This document shows positions 17,346 through 27,039 of a stretch of 44,358 bases of DNA, one piece after another (position 1 is the stretch's first letter; each line of letters opens with the position of its first letter). This stretch comes from Saprospiraceae bacterium (lineage in GTDB: Bacteria > Bacteroidota > Bacteroidia > Chitinophagales > Saprospiraceae): the NCBI GenBank assembly GCA_019694295.1, contig JAIBCG010000023.1, positions 1-44,358 on the forward strand, given 5' to 3'. The position numbers and the translations under genes are program-made. Below the pieces are notes generated by a model. That model was not told the origin of the DNA. It searched no databases and saw only the letters and a program-made list of their open reading frames with translations.

Positions 17346-19271
17346 ATGTACGACATACTTCAGTTAAATGAGATGCTGATGCCTGAATTAAGGGACATAG
17401 CTGAAAAACTTAACATTGAAAATTTTAAGAGATTAGCTAAGCAGGATATCATATATAAGATACTTGACGAACAGGCTCTTTCTCAGAATCCCAAAACAGC
17501 AACAAGCTCCAAAAAATCGGAACCGGTTGTTGTTGAAGCAAAGCAACAGAGTACTAAACCTAAGAGTGTAGCCGGGCACAAAAACAAAAATGATAACCCA
17601 CCACAGGTCAAGCCTGCAATGAGCGCACAAGAAGAAAATGCGATATCAAGTGAAGAGTCGGAACTAAAAACCAAAAGGACAAGGAAAATAACTACCAAAC
17701 CTGCCGCCGATAAAGTTATACCTGCCACCAAAGAAAGAGTGACACCGATAACACCGCCGGTAGCTGTCAACACAAATGACCAGACAGAGTCAAAGCAAGC
17801 CGAACCAAAGCAGGATTATTCTTATGATAATCGCCATGACAAAAGAGATAAATCGCAACAACGAACGGAACGGCAGGACAGACCTGAGCGCAATGGACGA
17901 CAGGAAAGGCCGGAAAGAGCAGAAAGGCAAGACCGACCACAACGTACAGACCGGGACGAAAGAATAGAACGCACGGACAGATCCGAAAGAAAGGAAGATT
18001 CCAGACCAAGATATAAAGAAGAGCCAAAACATCCTGTTCAACCAGAACTTGAACAAGTGGATGAACTCGAAACCATCATTGCCTCCAAGGAGGCAGAAGA
18101 AGCTGAAGCTAGAGAAGCTGTAACCGATGCATCAAAATTTAACGTGGAGCTTGATGGAATCATTGAAGGCGAAGGTGTACTCGAAATGATGCCTGATGGC
18201 TATGGATTCCTCCGCTCATCAGACTATAATTACCTCTCTTCACCTGATGATATTTATGTTTCACCTTCACAGATCAAACTCTTCGGACTCAAGACCGGTG
18301 ATACTGTAGTAGGCGCTATAAGACCACCCAAGGAAGGTGAAAAGTATTTTGCATTATTAAAAGTATCGCACATCAATGGCTATGATCCTAAAGATGTTAG
18401 AGACCGTGTACCTTTTGATTATCTGACACCACTTTTCCCAAATGAAAAGTTTAGGCTGACATCACCCTCACATGCCAAAGACTATGGCGTACGAATGATT
18501 GATCTGTTCACACCTATAGGAAAAGGGCAGCGGGGTCTTATCGTTGCGCAACCAAAAACCGGTAAGACATTCCTCCTAAAAGATCTGGCTAATGCCATCT
18601 CCAGAAATCATCCTGAATGCTACATGATTGTATTGCTTGTAGATGAAAGACCTGAAGAGGTGACAGACATGAAGCGAAGTGTAAATGCCGAAGTGGTTGC
18701 ATCTACCTTTGACGAACCTGCCGAAAATCACGTACGTGTAGCTAATATTATCCTCGAGAAAGCAAAACGGCTGGTAGAATGTGGTCATGATGTTGTCATC
18801 TTGCTCGATTCTATTACACGACTGGCAAGGGCCTACAATACAGTAGCACCTGCCAGCGGCAAAGTACTGTCGGGTGGCGTAGAAGCGAATGCCCTTCAAA
18901 AACCAAAAAAATTCTTCGGTGCAGCCAGAAATATTGAACGTGGTGGTTCACTGACCATCCTTGCGACAGCCCTCATAGATACTGGATCGAAAATGGATGG
19001 TGTTATCTTTGAAGAATTCAAAGGAACAGGTAATATGGAGCTTCAATTAGACCGATCTCTGGCCAATAAGCGGATGTTCCCTTCTGTTGACCTTACCAAA
19101 TCAAGCACACGACGGGATGACCTCTTGCTCGAAAAAGATACCCTCCAAAGAATGTTCATACTCAGAAATCACCTGGCTGATATGAAGCCAGAAGAAGCTT
19201 TTGAGTTTTTGATGAAACACATGTCGGGTACATCTACGAATGAAGAATTTCTCATTTCTATGAACGGATAA
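17346..19271 (+). CDS. rho: Transcription termination factor Rho
   Basis: Rho is a hexameric RNA-dependent ATPase that terminates transcription. The N-terminal helical domain ([21 protein letters not shown]) is followed by an insertion of about 200 residues, roughly 55-255. It is rich in Lys, Glu, Pro and then Arg/Asp/Glu repeats such as RQDRPER. The cold-shock RNA-binding domain contains [16 protein letters not shown] (about residues 280-300). The ATPase core has the P-loop PKTGKT near residue 405, [11 protein letters not shown], and [13 protein letters not shown]. The 641-residue length exceeds the 420 of E. coli Rho because of this disordered insertion, a known feature of Bacteroidota Rho. 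Confidence 0.96.
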   Translation: MYDILQLNEMLMPELRDIAEKLNIENFKRLAKQDIIYKILDEQALSQNPKTATSSKKSEPVVVEAKQQSTKPKSVAGHKNKNDNPPQVKPAMSAQEENAISSEESELKTKRTRKITTKPAADKVIPATKERVTPITPPVAVNTNDQTESKQAEPKQDYSYDNRHDKRDKSQQRTERQDRPERNGRQERPERAERQDRPQRTDRDERIERTDRSERKEDSRPRYKEEPKHPVQPELEQVDELETIIASKEAEEAEAREAVTDASKFNVELDGIIEGEGVLEMMPDGYGFLRSSDYNYLSSPDDIYVSPSQIKLFGLKTGDTVVGAIRPPKEGEKYFALLKVSHINGYDPKDVRDRVPFDYLTPLFPNEKFRLTSPSHAKDYGVRMIDLFTPIGKGQRGLIVAQPKTGKTFLLKDLANAISRNHPECYMIVLLVDERPEEVTDMKRSVNAEVVASTFDEPAENHVRVANIILEKAKRLVECGHDVVILLDSITRLARAYNTVAPASGKVLSGGVEANALQKPKKFFGAARNIERGGSLTILATALIDTGSKMDGVIFEEFKGTGNMELQLDRSLANKRMFPSVDLTKSSTRRDDLLLEKDTLQRMFILRNHLADMKPEEAFEFLMKHMSGTSTNEEFLISMNG

Positions 19272-19313
19272 AATAAAAATCCAAAATTATTTGTATTTTC
19301 TTTAATAAAAGCA

Positions 19314-19321
19314 TACCTTTG
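19314..19321 (+). promoter_or_regulatory. rpmH-rnpA promoter
   Basis: TACCTTTG matches the -7 box and TTG at 19291-19293 is a -33 element with a 20-base spacer. This is a full Bacteroidota promoter, placing transcription start near 19327, about 40 nt above rpmH. Confidence 0.65.
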
Positions 19322-19364
19322 CACTTCTAAAAAATTACCCGAAAGGGTTTAGATATAATTTGTT

Positions 19365-19520
19365 ATGAAAAGGACTTACCAACCATCTAAAAGAAAGCGT
19401 GCCAACAAGCATGGTTTTCGTGAAAGAATGAGTACCAAAAACGGTAGAAAAGTATTGGCGAGAAGACGTGCTGCCGGCAGATACAAGCTTACTGTTTCTG
19501 ACGAAAGAGGTGCTAAGTAA
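19365..19520 (+). CDS. rpmH: 50S ribosomal protein L34
   Basis: This short gene encodes a 51-residue, very basic ribosomal protein beginning [18 protein letters not shown] and containing [19 protein letters not shown], the nearly invariant L34 sequence. L34 lies at the base of the large subunit. A full promoter lies just upstream and rnpA follows 65 nt later, the conserved rpmH-rnpA order. Confidence 0.98.
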   Translation: MKRTYQPSKRKRANKHGFRERMSTKNGRKVLARRRAAGRYKLTVSDERGAK

Positions 19521-19585
19521 TCATACTTTTTGCTTAACTTTACTTTAATTGCACAATCATACTGTGCAATTAAAGTATTTGGTAT

Positions 19586-20005
19586 ATGTCCGGTTTTTTA
19601 TTTCCAAAAGAAGAAAGACTTAAATCATCCAAAACTATCGCACGGCTGTTTCGCGAGGGCAATAGTGAATTTTCCTATCCTGTCAAATTTGTGTTCGTTA
19701 TACAGGGCTCATCCATAGCACCAGGTATAAAGGTAGCTGTAAGTGTTTCCGGAAAAAAATTTAAAAGAGCAGTTGACCGTAATATTATTAAAAGACGGCT
19801 CCGTGAAGCATTCAGGCTGCAAAAATCTGAACTGTTGGATGAACTGTTGTCCAGACAGATATTGATGGAGGGTATGTTTATATATGTGGCAAATGATATC
19901 GTTGATTACCAGATCATCGCCGTAGCTATGAAAAAAATCCTCACCGGATTGTCAAAGGAAACCATACAGTATCAATCACATAGTGGCGATAGCACTGACT
20001 GCTAA
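19586..20005 (+). CDS. rnpA: Ribonuclease P protein component
   Basis: This 139-residue basic protein binds the RNase P RNA and helps mature tRNA 5' ends. FPKEERLKSSKTIARLF at the N-terminus and the RNR motif region RAVDRNIIKRRLREAFRL are diagnostic. It follows rpmH as usual, but yidC does not follow. Its last 30 nt overlap the 3' end of aroQ on the opposite strand, so the C-terminal tail (about ETIQYQSHSGDSTDC) is shared sequence. Confidence 0.95.
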   Translation: MSGFLFPKEERLKSSKTIARLFREGNSEFSYPVKFVFVIQGSSIAPGIKVAVSVSGKKFKRAVDRNIIKRRLREAFRLQKSELLDELLSRQILMEGMFIYVANDIVDYQIIAVAMKKILTGLSKETIQYQSHSGDSTDC

Positions 20006-20395
20006 GCGGTAGCCATCCAGTCCAAGACCAACAATTACTCCTTTACAGTGTAATGAGATTACTGAATGGTGTCGGAATGTTTCGCGTGCAAAAATGTTGG
20101 ATATATGTACTTCGATAATAGGTTTGCTTATACAAGCCAGGCTTTCTGCAATGGCTAAAGATGTGTGTGAATAAGCTGCTGCATTTAGTATAATTCCATC
20201 GTATTCGACCTCTGCTCTTTGGATACAATCAATCAATTCGCCTTCATGGTTACTTTGAAAATAATCAAGACTTAGGTCAGGAAATATTCCGGTAAGTTTT
20301 TGAAAATATTCTTCGAAGGATTGATTCCCGTATATATCCGGTTCTCTCCTGCCCAACATATTCAGGTTTGGGCCATTGATAATGATGATTTTCAT
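19976..20395 (-). CDS. aroQ: 3-dehydroquinate dehydratase, type II
   Basis: AroQ dehydrates 3-dehydroquinate to 3-dehydroshikimate in aromatic amino-acid synthesis as a dodecamer. INGPNLNMLGRREPDIYG holds the catalytic Tyr and Arg, and LNAAAYSHTS and EVHISN form the active site with its catalytic His; GLGLDGYRLA ends the protein. The open frame extends to 20446, but ATG 20395 gives MKIIIINGPNLN and the normal length of about 139. It starts 1 nt after the recQ stop, so the two are probably coupled. Confidence 0.95.
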   Translation of the reverse strand: MKIIIINGPNLNMLGRREPDIYGNQSFEEYFQKLTGIFPDLSLDYFQSNHEGELIDCIQRAEVEYDGIILNAAAYSHTSLAIAESLACISKPIIEVHISNIFARETFRHHSVISLHCKGVIVGLGLDGYRLAVSAIATM

Positions 20396-20396
20396 A

Positions 20397-22595
20397 TCAG
20401 TTGGCCATTTCAGACAAAAACTTGATGCGCATGAGGCGTATCTCATCTATTGTAATGTCATCATCTTTTAGTACCTTGTAGGCATCTCTGATAGAATCAG
20501 TTTCAGCATCCATGAAGTAATTGTAGATTTCTTCTTTACTGTATTCATCAACATTCGTCTTAACGTAATAATTAATGTCGAGTTTAATACCTGAGGCTAC
20601 AATGGCATCCAGTTCTTCGTAGAGTTCGTCCATGGTAAGGTTGTTGGTAGAAGCGATGTCCACAAAAGACAATTTGCGGTCAATGCCCTGAATGATAGCC
20701 ACCTTGGTTTTCGACTTATTGGCAACCTGCTTTACAAGGAAATCTGTCGGGCGGTCTATTTCATTTTCTTCTACATGTTTCTTGATGGCCTCAATAAATT
20801 CGTGCCCGTATTTTTCTGCCTTACCCCGGCTTACACCGGTTATCATCGTCATATCGTCTATCGTTATCGGATATTGGGTACACATATCTTGTAGTGAAGG
20901 ATCCTGGAAGATGACATAAGGTGGCAGTGATTTTTGTTTTGAAATCTTTAGGCGTATAGCTGTAAGTATCTTTAGCAGTTCCTCGTCAAGGGTAGCTGTT
21001 TTGTCAAAAGAATCTTCGGGGTCAAAATCTCCGCCCTCGAACTTTTGGTTGATGGCCATAGTAAAAGACACAGGGTGTTTGATATAGTTTTTGCCCTGTT
21101 CTGTGAATTTGAGAAGGCCATATTGTTCAATATCTTTGTAAATAAGGTTTGATAACAAAGCTTGCCTTAATATCGATGACCAAAAGTTTTCATCTTTTTC
21201 TTTACCGAACCCAAAATTCTTTGCTTCGGTATATTTGTAATCGCGCATTTCTTTTGTCTCGATGCCCATGATAAAATCGACCACGCTTTTGTGTACAAAT
21301 TTTTCACCCATAAAATTGATTAGGTTGAGTGCCTGTTGCATTTCTTTTTGTACCTCGATTTTTTCTTTTGGGTGGAGGCAGTTATCACACATTTTTCCGC
21401 AACGTTCTTCCTGATATTCTTCGCCAAAGTAATGAAGGAGGAATTTTCTTCTACAGGCTGAAGTCTCAGAGTATGCCATTACTTCCTGCAGGAGTTGTGC
21501 GCCCATTTCGCGTTCAGCGACAGGTTTGTCTCTAAGAAACTTTTCAAGTTTTGTAATGTCTTTGTCTGAGTAAAAAGCTACACATTTTCCATCAAGTCCG
21601 TCTCGGCCGGCCCGACCAGTCTCCTGATAATAGTTTTCGATGCTTTTAGGTATATCATAATGTATCACAAAACGGACATCCGGTTTGTCGATACCCATAC
21701 CGAATGCTATGGTAGCCACGATGACGTCAATATCCTGCATAAGGAAAGCATCTTGGGTGTTGCTCCTTGTCTTGGGGTCGAGGCCTGCATGGTAAGGTAG
21801 GGCTTTCACACCATTGACACTCAGTACCTGAGCAAGTTCTTCGGCCGATTTGCGGCTTTGTACATAGATAATGCCTGACTGGTTACGTGCTTCATTGATG
21901 ACACTGAGTATGGCTTTTATGGTTTGGTCTTTTTTGAGCTTTGGCTTTATTTCATAGAATAGATTTTCACGGTTAAATGAAGAAACGAAACTATTGACAT
22001 TCTCCATATTCAGAATCTTCAGAATATCTGACTGCACCTTAGGCGTAGCTGTTGCTGTCAAAGCCACGATGGGTATTTCTTTATTGATAATGTCAATCAT
22101 GGTGCGGATGCGGCGATATTCTGGCCTGAAATCATGCCCCCACTCCGATATGCAGTGTGCTTCATCAACTGCCACAAATGAGATATCTATTCTTTTAAGA
22201 AAATCGAGTGTTTCTTCCTTGGTTAGTGTCTCTGGTGCTACAAAAAGCATTTTTGTCTTGAGATCTGAAATATCTGCCTTTACTTGCTTGGTCTGTGTTC
22301 GTGATAATGAAGAATTGAGAAAATGTGCCACTTCATCCTCTGAGGAATAGCCGCGTATGGAGTCAACCTGATTTTTCATCAAAGCTATGAGTGGCGAAAT
22401 AATGATGGCTGTGCCTTCCATAAGCAGAGCAGGCAATTGATAACACAATGACTTACCACCACCTGTAGGCATAATTACAAATGTATTCTGCCTGTCAAGC
22501 ACGCTTTTAATGATGGCTTCCTGATTTCCTTTGAATGAATCAAACCCAAAGAAATGTTGGAGTTGCTTTGTGAGATTATCGTGTACTTCTACCAT
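20397..22595 (-). CDS. recQ: ATP-dependent DNA helicase RecQ
   Basis: This 732-residue superfamily 2 helicase unwinds DNA 3'-to-5' in recombinational repair. The P-loop TGGGKSLCYQLPAL, the DEAH box in VDEAHCISEWGHDFRPEY and motif VI YYQETGRAGRDG are all visible. The zinc-binding module has CRRKFLLHYFGE with C..MCDNC, followed by the RQC winged helix. The C-terminal part (ITGVSRGKAEKYG) resembles an HRDC domain with an extra tail, giving a protein longer than E. coli RecQ. It precedes aroQ with only a 1-nt gap. Confidence 0.95.
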   Translation of the reverse strand: MVEVHDNLTKQLQHFFGFDSFKGNQEAIIKSVLDRQNTFVIMPTGGGKSLCYQLPALLMEGTAIIISPLIALMKNQVDSIRGYSSEDEVAHFLNSSLSRTQTKQVKADISDLKTKMLFVAPETLTKEETLDFLKRIDISFVAVDEAHCISEWGHDFRPEYRRIRTMIDIINKEIPIVALTATATPKVQSDILKILNMENVNSFVSSFNRENLFYEIKPKLKKDQTIKAILSVINEARNQSGIIYVQSRKSAEELAQVLSVNGVKALPYHAGLDPKTRSNTQDAFLMQDIDVIVATIAFGMGIDKPDVRFVIHYDIPKSIENYYQETGRAGRDGLDGKCVAFYSDKDITKLEKFLRDKPVAEREMGAQLLQEVMAYSETSACRRKFLLHYFGEEYQEERCGKMCDNCLHPKEKIEVQKEMQQALNLINFMGEKFVHKSVVDFIMGIETKEMRDYKYTEAKNFGFGKEKDENFWSSILRQALLSNLIYKDIEQYGLLKFTEQGKNYIKHPVSFTMAINQKFEGGDFDPEDSFDKTATLDEELLKILTAIRLKISKQKSLPPYVIFQDPSLQDMCTQYPITIDDMTMITGVSRGKAEKYGHEFIEAIKKHVEENEIDRPTDFLVKQVANKSKTKVAIIQGIDRKLSFVDIASTNNLTMDELYEELDAIVASGIKLDINYYVKTNVDEYSKEEIYNYFMDAETDSIRDAYKVLKDDDITIDEIRLMRIKFLSEMAN

Positions 22596-23146
22596 GAAAC
22601 ATGTTGATTTATCAAGTAATTTTTTTTTAAAAAAAACACCCTAAACTACTTTTCCAATTTGTCACTAAAATTAATGTATATTTTTCACAATCTTACAATA
22701 TTTCATAAAAAAAAATTCATTTACTTTAATTTGGATGTTTTTATATCATTTTTTAAAAAGCCTGCGAAATTACAAAATACCGATTCTATTGTCAAGTGTT
22801 GAGCTAAAGAATCTTCGTATATTTGAGAAATATAAATCAATATGGCATGAACTAAGGTACTTGATGCAAGCGGAATGAAGAATAGTGCAAGTGCAAGATA
22901 AAAAATGAAACAGCTTGCAAAAAACATATAATTTCTGCTAAAAAGTGTTATTTTTTGTCTCAATTGGTTAACGAAGTGTTAAAATTTTTAATCAAACTGG
23001 ATTTTAATCCAAAATCAATATATTTTTATCCCATCAAACGAAACGAAATCATTTTTCAATCTATTTTTTAACTCTTTTAAAACTGAATCTATAAGCTACA
23101 CTTCGACACTGAACTAAATATTTTTTTACTATTTAAACATTCAGTC
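22596..23146. other. AT-rich intergenic region, recQ/ECF sigma
   Basis: About 550 bases between divergent recQ and the sigma gene, with no supported gene. An inverted repeat TGGATT-TT-AATCCA at 22998-23011 could be a regulator site for the sigma gene. TTTTTCACA at 22681-22689 fits the DnaA-box consensus, but this is expected by chance in such AT-rich DNA. No clear TAnnTTTG box was found. An 80-codon hydrophobic minus-strand frame here starts with TTG and looks like chance. Confidence 0.5.
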
Positions 23147-23725
23147 ATGCAAGTAAGTATGCTTCAGGATCAGGATTTGATAAAGCTGTATTTAACAGGT
23201 AATCAAAAAGCGTTTGAGACTCTTTTAGAGAGACATAAGGACAAAATTTATACTTCCATCTATTTGTTTGTGAAAGATACAGCTGTGGCTGAAGACATTT
23301 TTCAGGAAGTTTTTATAAAAATCATTAATACTCTACGCGAAGAAAAATACAACCACGAAGGCAAGTTTATCCAATGGGCTATGCGTATAGCTTATAATAT
23401 GTGCGTAGATTATTTCAGAAGAAACAAGCGCCGGGCAAATATTTCTCCGACAGACTCATTCGATATATTTGATATCTTGCCTCAGAACGACCTCAATGCT
23501 GAACAAGACATCATCCGCAATGAAATGCATGATAAACTCCGAAGCATAATAGACAAACTGCCGGCCGAACAACGTGAAGTGGTCATACTCAGACATTATG
23601 CCGATATGAGCTTTAAGGAAATTTCACAACTTACTCGCGTAAGTATCAATACTTCTCTGGGTAGAATGCGTTATGCGCTGATTAATATCAGGAAGAAGCT
23701 CGAAGAGAAGGAAATCGCAGCATGA
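23147..23725 (+). CDS. ECF-type RNA polymerase sigma factor
   Basis: This 192-residue sigma-70 family protein directs RNA polymerase to a specific promoter set. Region 2 spans about residues 20-95 (NQKAFETLLERH, EDIFQEVFIKI, FIQWAMRIAYNMCVDYFRRNKRR). Region 4 spans about 130-185 (LPAEQREVVILRHYADMSFKEISQLTRVSIN). Regions 1 and 3 are absent, as expected for extracytoplasmic-function sigmas. No anti-sigma or membrane gene is adjacent, so its signal is unknown. It is monocistronic, with a hairpin terminator just past the stop. Confidence 0.9.
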   Translation: MQVSMLQDQDLIKLYLTGNQKAFETLLERHKDKIYTSIYLFVKDTAVAEDIFQEVFIKIINTLREEKYNHEGKFIQWAMRIAYNMCVDYFRRNKRRANISPTDSFDIFDILPQNDLNAEQDIIRNEMHDKLRSIIDKLPAEQREVVILRHYADMSFKEISQLTRVSINTSLGRMRYALINIRKKLEEKEIAA

Positions 23726-23754
23726 GATATTATTAAAAATAATTAACTGTTATT

Positions 23755-23787
23755 GCCGGATATTTACCCAATGTCCGGCTTTTTTAT
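23755..23787 (+). terminator. Rho-independent terminator of the sigma gene
   Basis: GCCGGATAT pairs with ATGTCCGGC (one G-U pair) around a 7-base loop and is followed by a run of Ts. It lies 29 bases past the sigma stop and reaches the stop of the convergent WbqC-family gene. Confidence 0.8.
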
Positions 23788-24515
23788 TTGTCATCAGGCA
23801 TGATATATTCTCTCGCTCCATCTACACCAATTGTAAACAAGATATCAAAAATACCGGATCTGCCGGCAGCCGGGTATCTTGAATATGGCTTGGAATGGAG
23901 TAACCCGAGGTATTCAGAATGTCTAACATCTATACCTGCATTCTTGAATATTAAAACATCCTGGTAGTTTTTTACCGCACCTTCGCCACTCATGTAAGTA
24001 CGGCCACCCAATAAATGAACGATCTGTGCATTCATTTCGTTTTTGTGCGTGGTAATCGGCATATTAGAAGACAGATGCCATCTAGACCTGATACCGAGTA
24101 ATGTGCAGATTTCCTTTATCAGGTAAATGTTGAGCTCGCTGAGTTTTTCGTACTGAATTGAATAGTTGAGCCATTTTTCGAACAAATTGTAATAGGCTTC
24201 AAAGTAGGGGAATCTTTGGTAATAGTCTCTAATTTTGTTAAGATGTTGAGTTTGCCAATTCTTTGTATGGTCGATAAATAGCGCATTGATAGGTGTACTG
24301 TCTGAAAATTTTCGAAGAGGAACAGTCAGAAAAATTGTTTGTCCGGGATGATTCCTGTCGGGCAATTGTGTACGGCGGGTCAATCCTCTTTTGTTGATTT
24401 GCACGTGGTCAAGGAACACAAACTCATCACATCTGCTGATTTTATAGAAATACCCCGGCCAGGGCAAGTAGTTGGGCTGATGAATGGCTATAGTTTTGTT
24501 TGTCAGATGATCCAT
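23784..24515 (-). CDS. WbqC-family protein
   Basis: This 243-residue protein belongs to the WbqC family, found in surface-polysaccharide clusters but with no firmly established reaction. The opening IAIHQPNYLPWPGYFYKI, with CDEFVFLDHVQINKRG and the end block containing GLLHSKPYSRYP, is characteristic. The frame extends upstream to 24686, but ATG 24515 gives MDHLTNKTIAIHQPNYLPW. The upstream part lies inside the PIG-L gene in another frame. It overlaps the PIG-L deacetylase by 13 nt, so it is probably coupled. With wecB upstream, a role in glycan assembly is inferred. Confidence 0.8.
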   Translation of the reverse strand: MDHLTNKTIAIHQPNYLPWPGYFYKISRCDEFVFLDHVQINKRGLTRRTQLPDRNHPGQTIFLTVPLRKFSDSTPINALFIDHTKNWQTQHLNKIRDYYQRFPYFEAYYNLFEKWLNYSIQYEKLSELNIYLIKEICTLLGIRSRWHLSSNMPITTHKNEMNAQIVHLLGGRTYMSGEGAVKNYQDVLIFKNAGIDVRHSEYLGLLHSKPYSRYPAAGRSGIFDILFTIGVDGAREYIMPDDK

Positions 24516-25147
24516 CGGATGACTTCGAATGTTTCTGCAAAGGCTACACCTATCTGTGTGCCCCTGACTACAGCAAGCGATCGGATAAATTCGGGCGACA
24601 TATAGGTTTTTTTTGCCTGCGTCCTGTAAGCGGATAAAGCAGTTATCTTGCGATGTAGGTGCTCTTCTTTGATTTTTATAAAACAATCGGTACTGAATGA
24701 TCTGTTGTTCCAGATGAGTTCGTAACCCAGAATAGTACTGAACTTGAATGCCCGAAGACCTTCCTGGGTGACAGTCTGATGGTCCTGGTGAAAATCGGCC
24801 GAAGAAGGTAGAAATACAATATCCGGTTTGAGATCTTCCCGGAGTTCGATGAGTTTTTCCAGTATTTCTTGTCTTACGTAATTCAGTTTTCTAACTTGAT
24901 ATTGGAATACAAACAGATGATTATCTGCTATGCCCAGTATTTTAGTAGCCTCCTTCACTTCGATTGCCAGCTGGTCTTTTGGGAATTCAGAGGGGACAGA
25001 CTCGTCAGCTGTAGAAAATGCTGCATAATAGACATCGGCTCCTTCTTCCATAAACCTGACTATAGATGCGCCGCAGCCAAGCTCGCCGTCATCCGTATGT
25101 GGTGCCAACACCAGTATTCTTTTATTGGCCGGATTGAAGATATTCAT
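24503..25147 (-). CDS. PIG-L (LmbE-like) zinc deacetylase
   Basis: This 214-residue enzyme probably removes an N-acetyl group from a sugar-containing substrate, as LmbE/PIG-L proteins do. The zinc motif is PHTDDGELGCG (His17, Asp19/Asp20) and the second site SSADFHQDHQ (His120, His123). The fold continues with YELIWNNRSFS. It lies between wecB (26-nt overlap) and the WbqC gene (13-nt overlap), so an N-acetylhexosamine derivative made by WecB is a plausible substrate. This is inference only. Confidence 0.85.
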   Translation of the reverse strand: MNIFNPANKRILVLAPHTDDGELGCGASIVRFMEEGADVYYAAFSTADESVPSEFPKDQLAIEVKEATKILGIADNHLFVFQYQVRKLNYVRQEILEKLIELREDLKPDIVFLPSSADFHQDHQTVTQEGLRAFKFSTILGYELIWNNRSFSTDCFIKIKEEHLHRKITALSAYRTQAKKTYMSPEFIRSLAVVRGTQIGVAFAETFEVIRWII

Positions 25148-26210
25148 AGATCAGTTGTGCGATTTTTTCTGAGGCTTTTCCGTCACCAAGGCTCATGCCG
25201 TGGTGTTCCGGAATTTCAAAATTATGCAAATATCTTGAAATATTTTCAAAAGATGGTCCTGCAATCACTGACCAGCCTTCTTCTAGTATTTCAAGCCATT
25301 CGGTTTGCTTGTCGATGATGATGGAAGGCACTTGGTGAAAATATGCCTCTTTGATGACACCACCGCTGTCTGTGAGTACCATTGCTGCGTTTTTTATCAG
25401 TATTTGGGTATCTGTAAAGCCAAAAGGATCTGTAAGTATTAGCTTGCATTGTGGAATAGCATCCAACAGATTGTACTGTACCATTACCTTATAAGTACGA
25501 GGATGCACAGGAAACACTACCGGCCGGGGTGCTGCTGCAAATGCTCGGAGTATCTCAGTGAGGTTTTCGATATTGTCTGTATTGGCAGCTCGGTGGCAAG
25601 TGGCGAATATGTAATTGCCGGCCGAAATACCCATTCGGTCAAGCAAATCTTTACTTGCTTCAAATTCTTGACCTAAGTTGAACAAGAGATCCATGCCGAC
25701 ATCACCTGTGTGGTACACATGCTCTGTGATACCGGCCTTTAGTAGATTCTGCACGCCTGTATTGGTCGGGCAAAAATATAGTGTACTGACAGAATCGGTT
25801 ACCAGTTTATTGATTTCTTCAGGGATGTTTTTGTCAAATTCTCTCAGACCTGCTTCTATGTGCGTTACAGGGATTTTGTGGATGGCAGCACAAAGCGCGG
25901 CAGCTGCTGTACTGTTGGTATCACCGAATACAATGAGCAAATCGGGGTTTTCGGCCTGAATGATAGGAGAGAGTTTAAGTAGTATCTCGGCTATCTGTAC
26001 AGCTTGCGATGCAGAACCAACACCGAGATTATAGTCAGGATCGGGAATATTGAGTTCGCTGAAGAATATTCCTGACAACAGATGATCATAGTGTTGTCCG
26101 GTATGTACTATCTTGATTAAGAAATGTCCTGAAGCATTCAATGCTTTGAATACCGGGGCTAGTTTTACAAACTGAGGTCTGGCACCTGCTACCATCATTA
26201 TTTTTTTCAT
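25122..26210 (-). CDS. wecB: UDP-N-acetylglucosamine 2-epimerase (non-hydrolysing)
   Basis: This 362-residue GT-B-like enzyme interconverts UDP-GlcNAc and UDP-ManNAc for surface polysaccharides. The N-terminal VAGARPQFVKLAPVFKAL, GDTNSTAAAALCA and HIEAGLREFDKNIPEEINK blocks, and the C-terminal VHPRTY, TDPFGF and LTDSGGVIKEA blocks, are typical. It follows rluB after 21 nt and overlaps the PIG-L gene, making a dnaB-rluB-wecB-pigL-wbqC series on one strand. Confidence 0.92.
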   Translation of the reverse strand: MKKIMMVAGARPQFVKLAPVFKALNASGHFLIKIVHTGQHYDHLLSGIFFSELNIPDPDYNLGVGSASQAVQIAEILLKLSPIIQAENPDLLIVFGDTNSTAAAALCAAIHKIPVTHIEAGLREFDKNIPEEINKLVTDSVSTLYFCPTNTGVQNLLKAGITEHVYHTGDVGMDLLFNLGQEFEASKDLLDRMGISAGNYIFATCHRAANTDNIENLTEILRAFAAAPRPVVFPVHPRTYKVMVQYNLLDAIPQCKLILTDPFGFTDTQILIKNAAMVLTDSGGVIKEAYFHQVPSIIIDKQTEWLEILEEGWSVIAGPSFENISRYLHNFEIPEHHGMSLGDGKASEKIAQLIYEYLQSGQ

Positions 26211-26231
26211 GTAATAGAAGGCGAGAAGGTG

Positions 26232-27032
26232 TTAGGTGAAATGTTTCAGCATGATAATTTCACGTTCAGTGAGTGTACGGTAGAAGCCTCTTGGCAAATC
26301 TTTTTTGGTAAGGCCGGCGTAATAGGTACGATCCAGACGTTCAACCGAATAACCGAGATGTTCGAATATGCGCCTGACGATGCGGTTCTTACCGACGTGA
26401 ATTTCGATACCAACTTCATTTCTTGGGCTTTCTTCGATGTAGTCAACACCTTCTACTGCTACTTCACCGTCCTCTAAAGTTACCCCTTTCTTGATAGCAT
26501 CAAGGTCACTCGGCATCAATGGCCGGTCGAGTGTTACGTGATAAAATTTCTTAACTTTAAAGCTTGGGTGTGAAAGTTTTTGAGCAAGGTCGCCATCGTT
26601 TGTTAACAACAGCAGGCCTGTGGTTTCGCGGTCAAGTCTACCTACCGGGAATATTCTTTCCTTGATGGTTCTGCCTACTATATCCATCACAGTTTTTCTG
26701 TCTTTTTCGTCAGATACAGTTGTAATGGTATTTTTTGGCTTATTGAGTAGAATGTAGATTTTGTTGTTATCGGGCTTTATGACCTTGCCATTGTACATAA
26801 CCTTGTCCTCTGGCTTTACTACGAATCCGGGTTCGAGGATGACTTCGCCGTTTACACTAACTTTACCTTCTTTTACCAGATCCACGGCTTTGCGTCTGGA
26901 GCAAATACCCGACTGGGCTACATACCGATTGAGCCTCATTTCCTCCGGGAATGCTTCAATTTGTGGTGGCTTGTTAGTCCTTGGAGCTTTCTTTTTGAAG
27001 CCCGGTGTTGATTTTATTGGTTTCTTTTGCAT
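26232..27032 (-). CDS. rluB: Pseudouridine synthase, RsuA/RluB family
   Basis: This 266-residue enzyme turns a specific rRNA uridine into pseudouridine; the RluB position in 23S rRNA is the most likely target. A basic, lysine-rich N-terminus of about 30 residues precedes an S4 RNA-binding domain (EMRLNRYVAQSGICSRRKAVDLVKEGKVSVNG). The catalytic Asp lies in PVGRLDRETTGLLLLTNDG. The RsuA/RluE/RluF subfamilies cannot be excluded. It starts 7 nt after dnaB ends, so it is probably cotranscribed. Confidence 0.85.
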   Translation of the reverse strand: MQKKPIKSTPGFKKKAPRTNKPPQIEAFPEEMRLNRYVAQSGICSRRKAVDLVKEGKVSVNGEVILEPGFVVKPEDKVMYNGKVIKPDNNKIYILLNKPKNTITTVSDEKDRKTVMDIVGRTIKERIFPVGRLDRETTGLLLLTNDGDLAQKLSHPSFKVKKFYHVTLDRPLMPSDLDAIKKGVTLEDGEVAVEGVDYIEESPRNEVGIEIHVGKNRIVRRIFEHLGYSVERLDRTYYAGLTKKDLPRGFYRTLTEREIIMLKHFT

Positions 27033-27039
27033 AATTCAA

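Noticed and set aside
22721..22963. 80-codon hydrophobic minus-strand frame between recQ and the sigma gene
   Set aside because: TTG start, AT-rich non-coding context, no promoter or family resemblance; hydrophobicity follows from base composition.
26229..26477. Plus-strand frame at the end of rluB
   Set aside because: Antisense shadow of a well-supported pseudouridine synthase.
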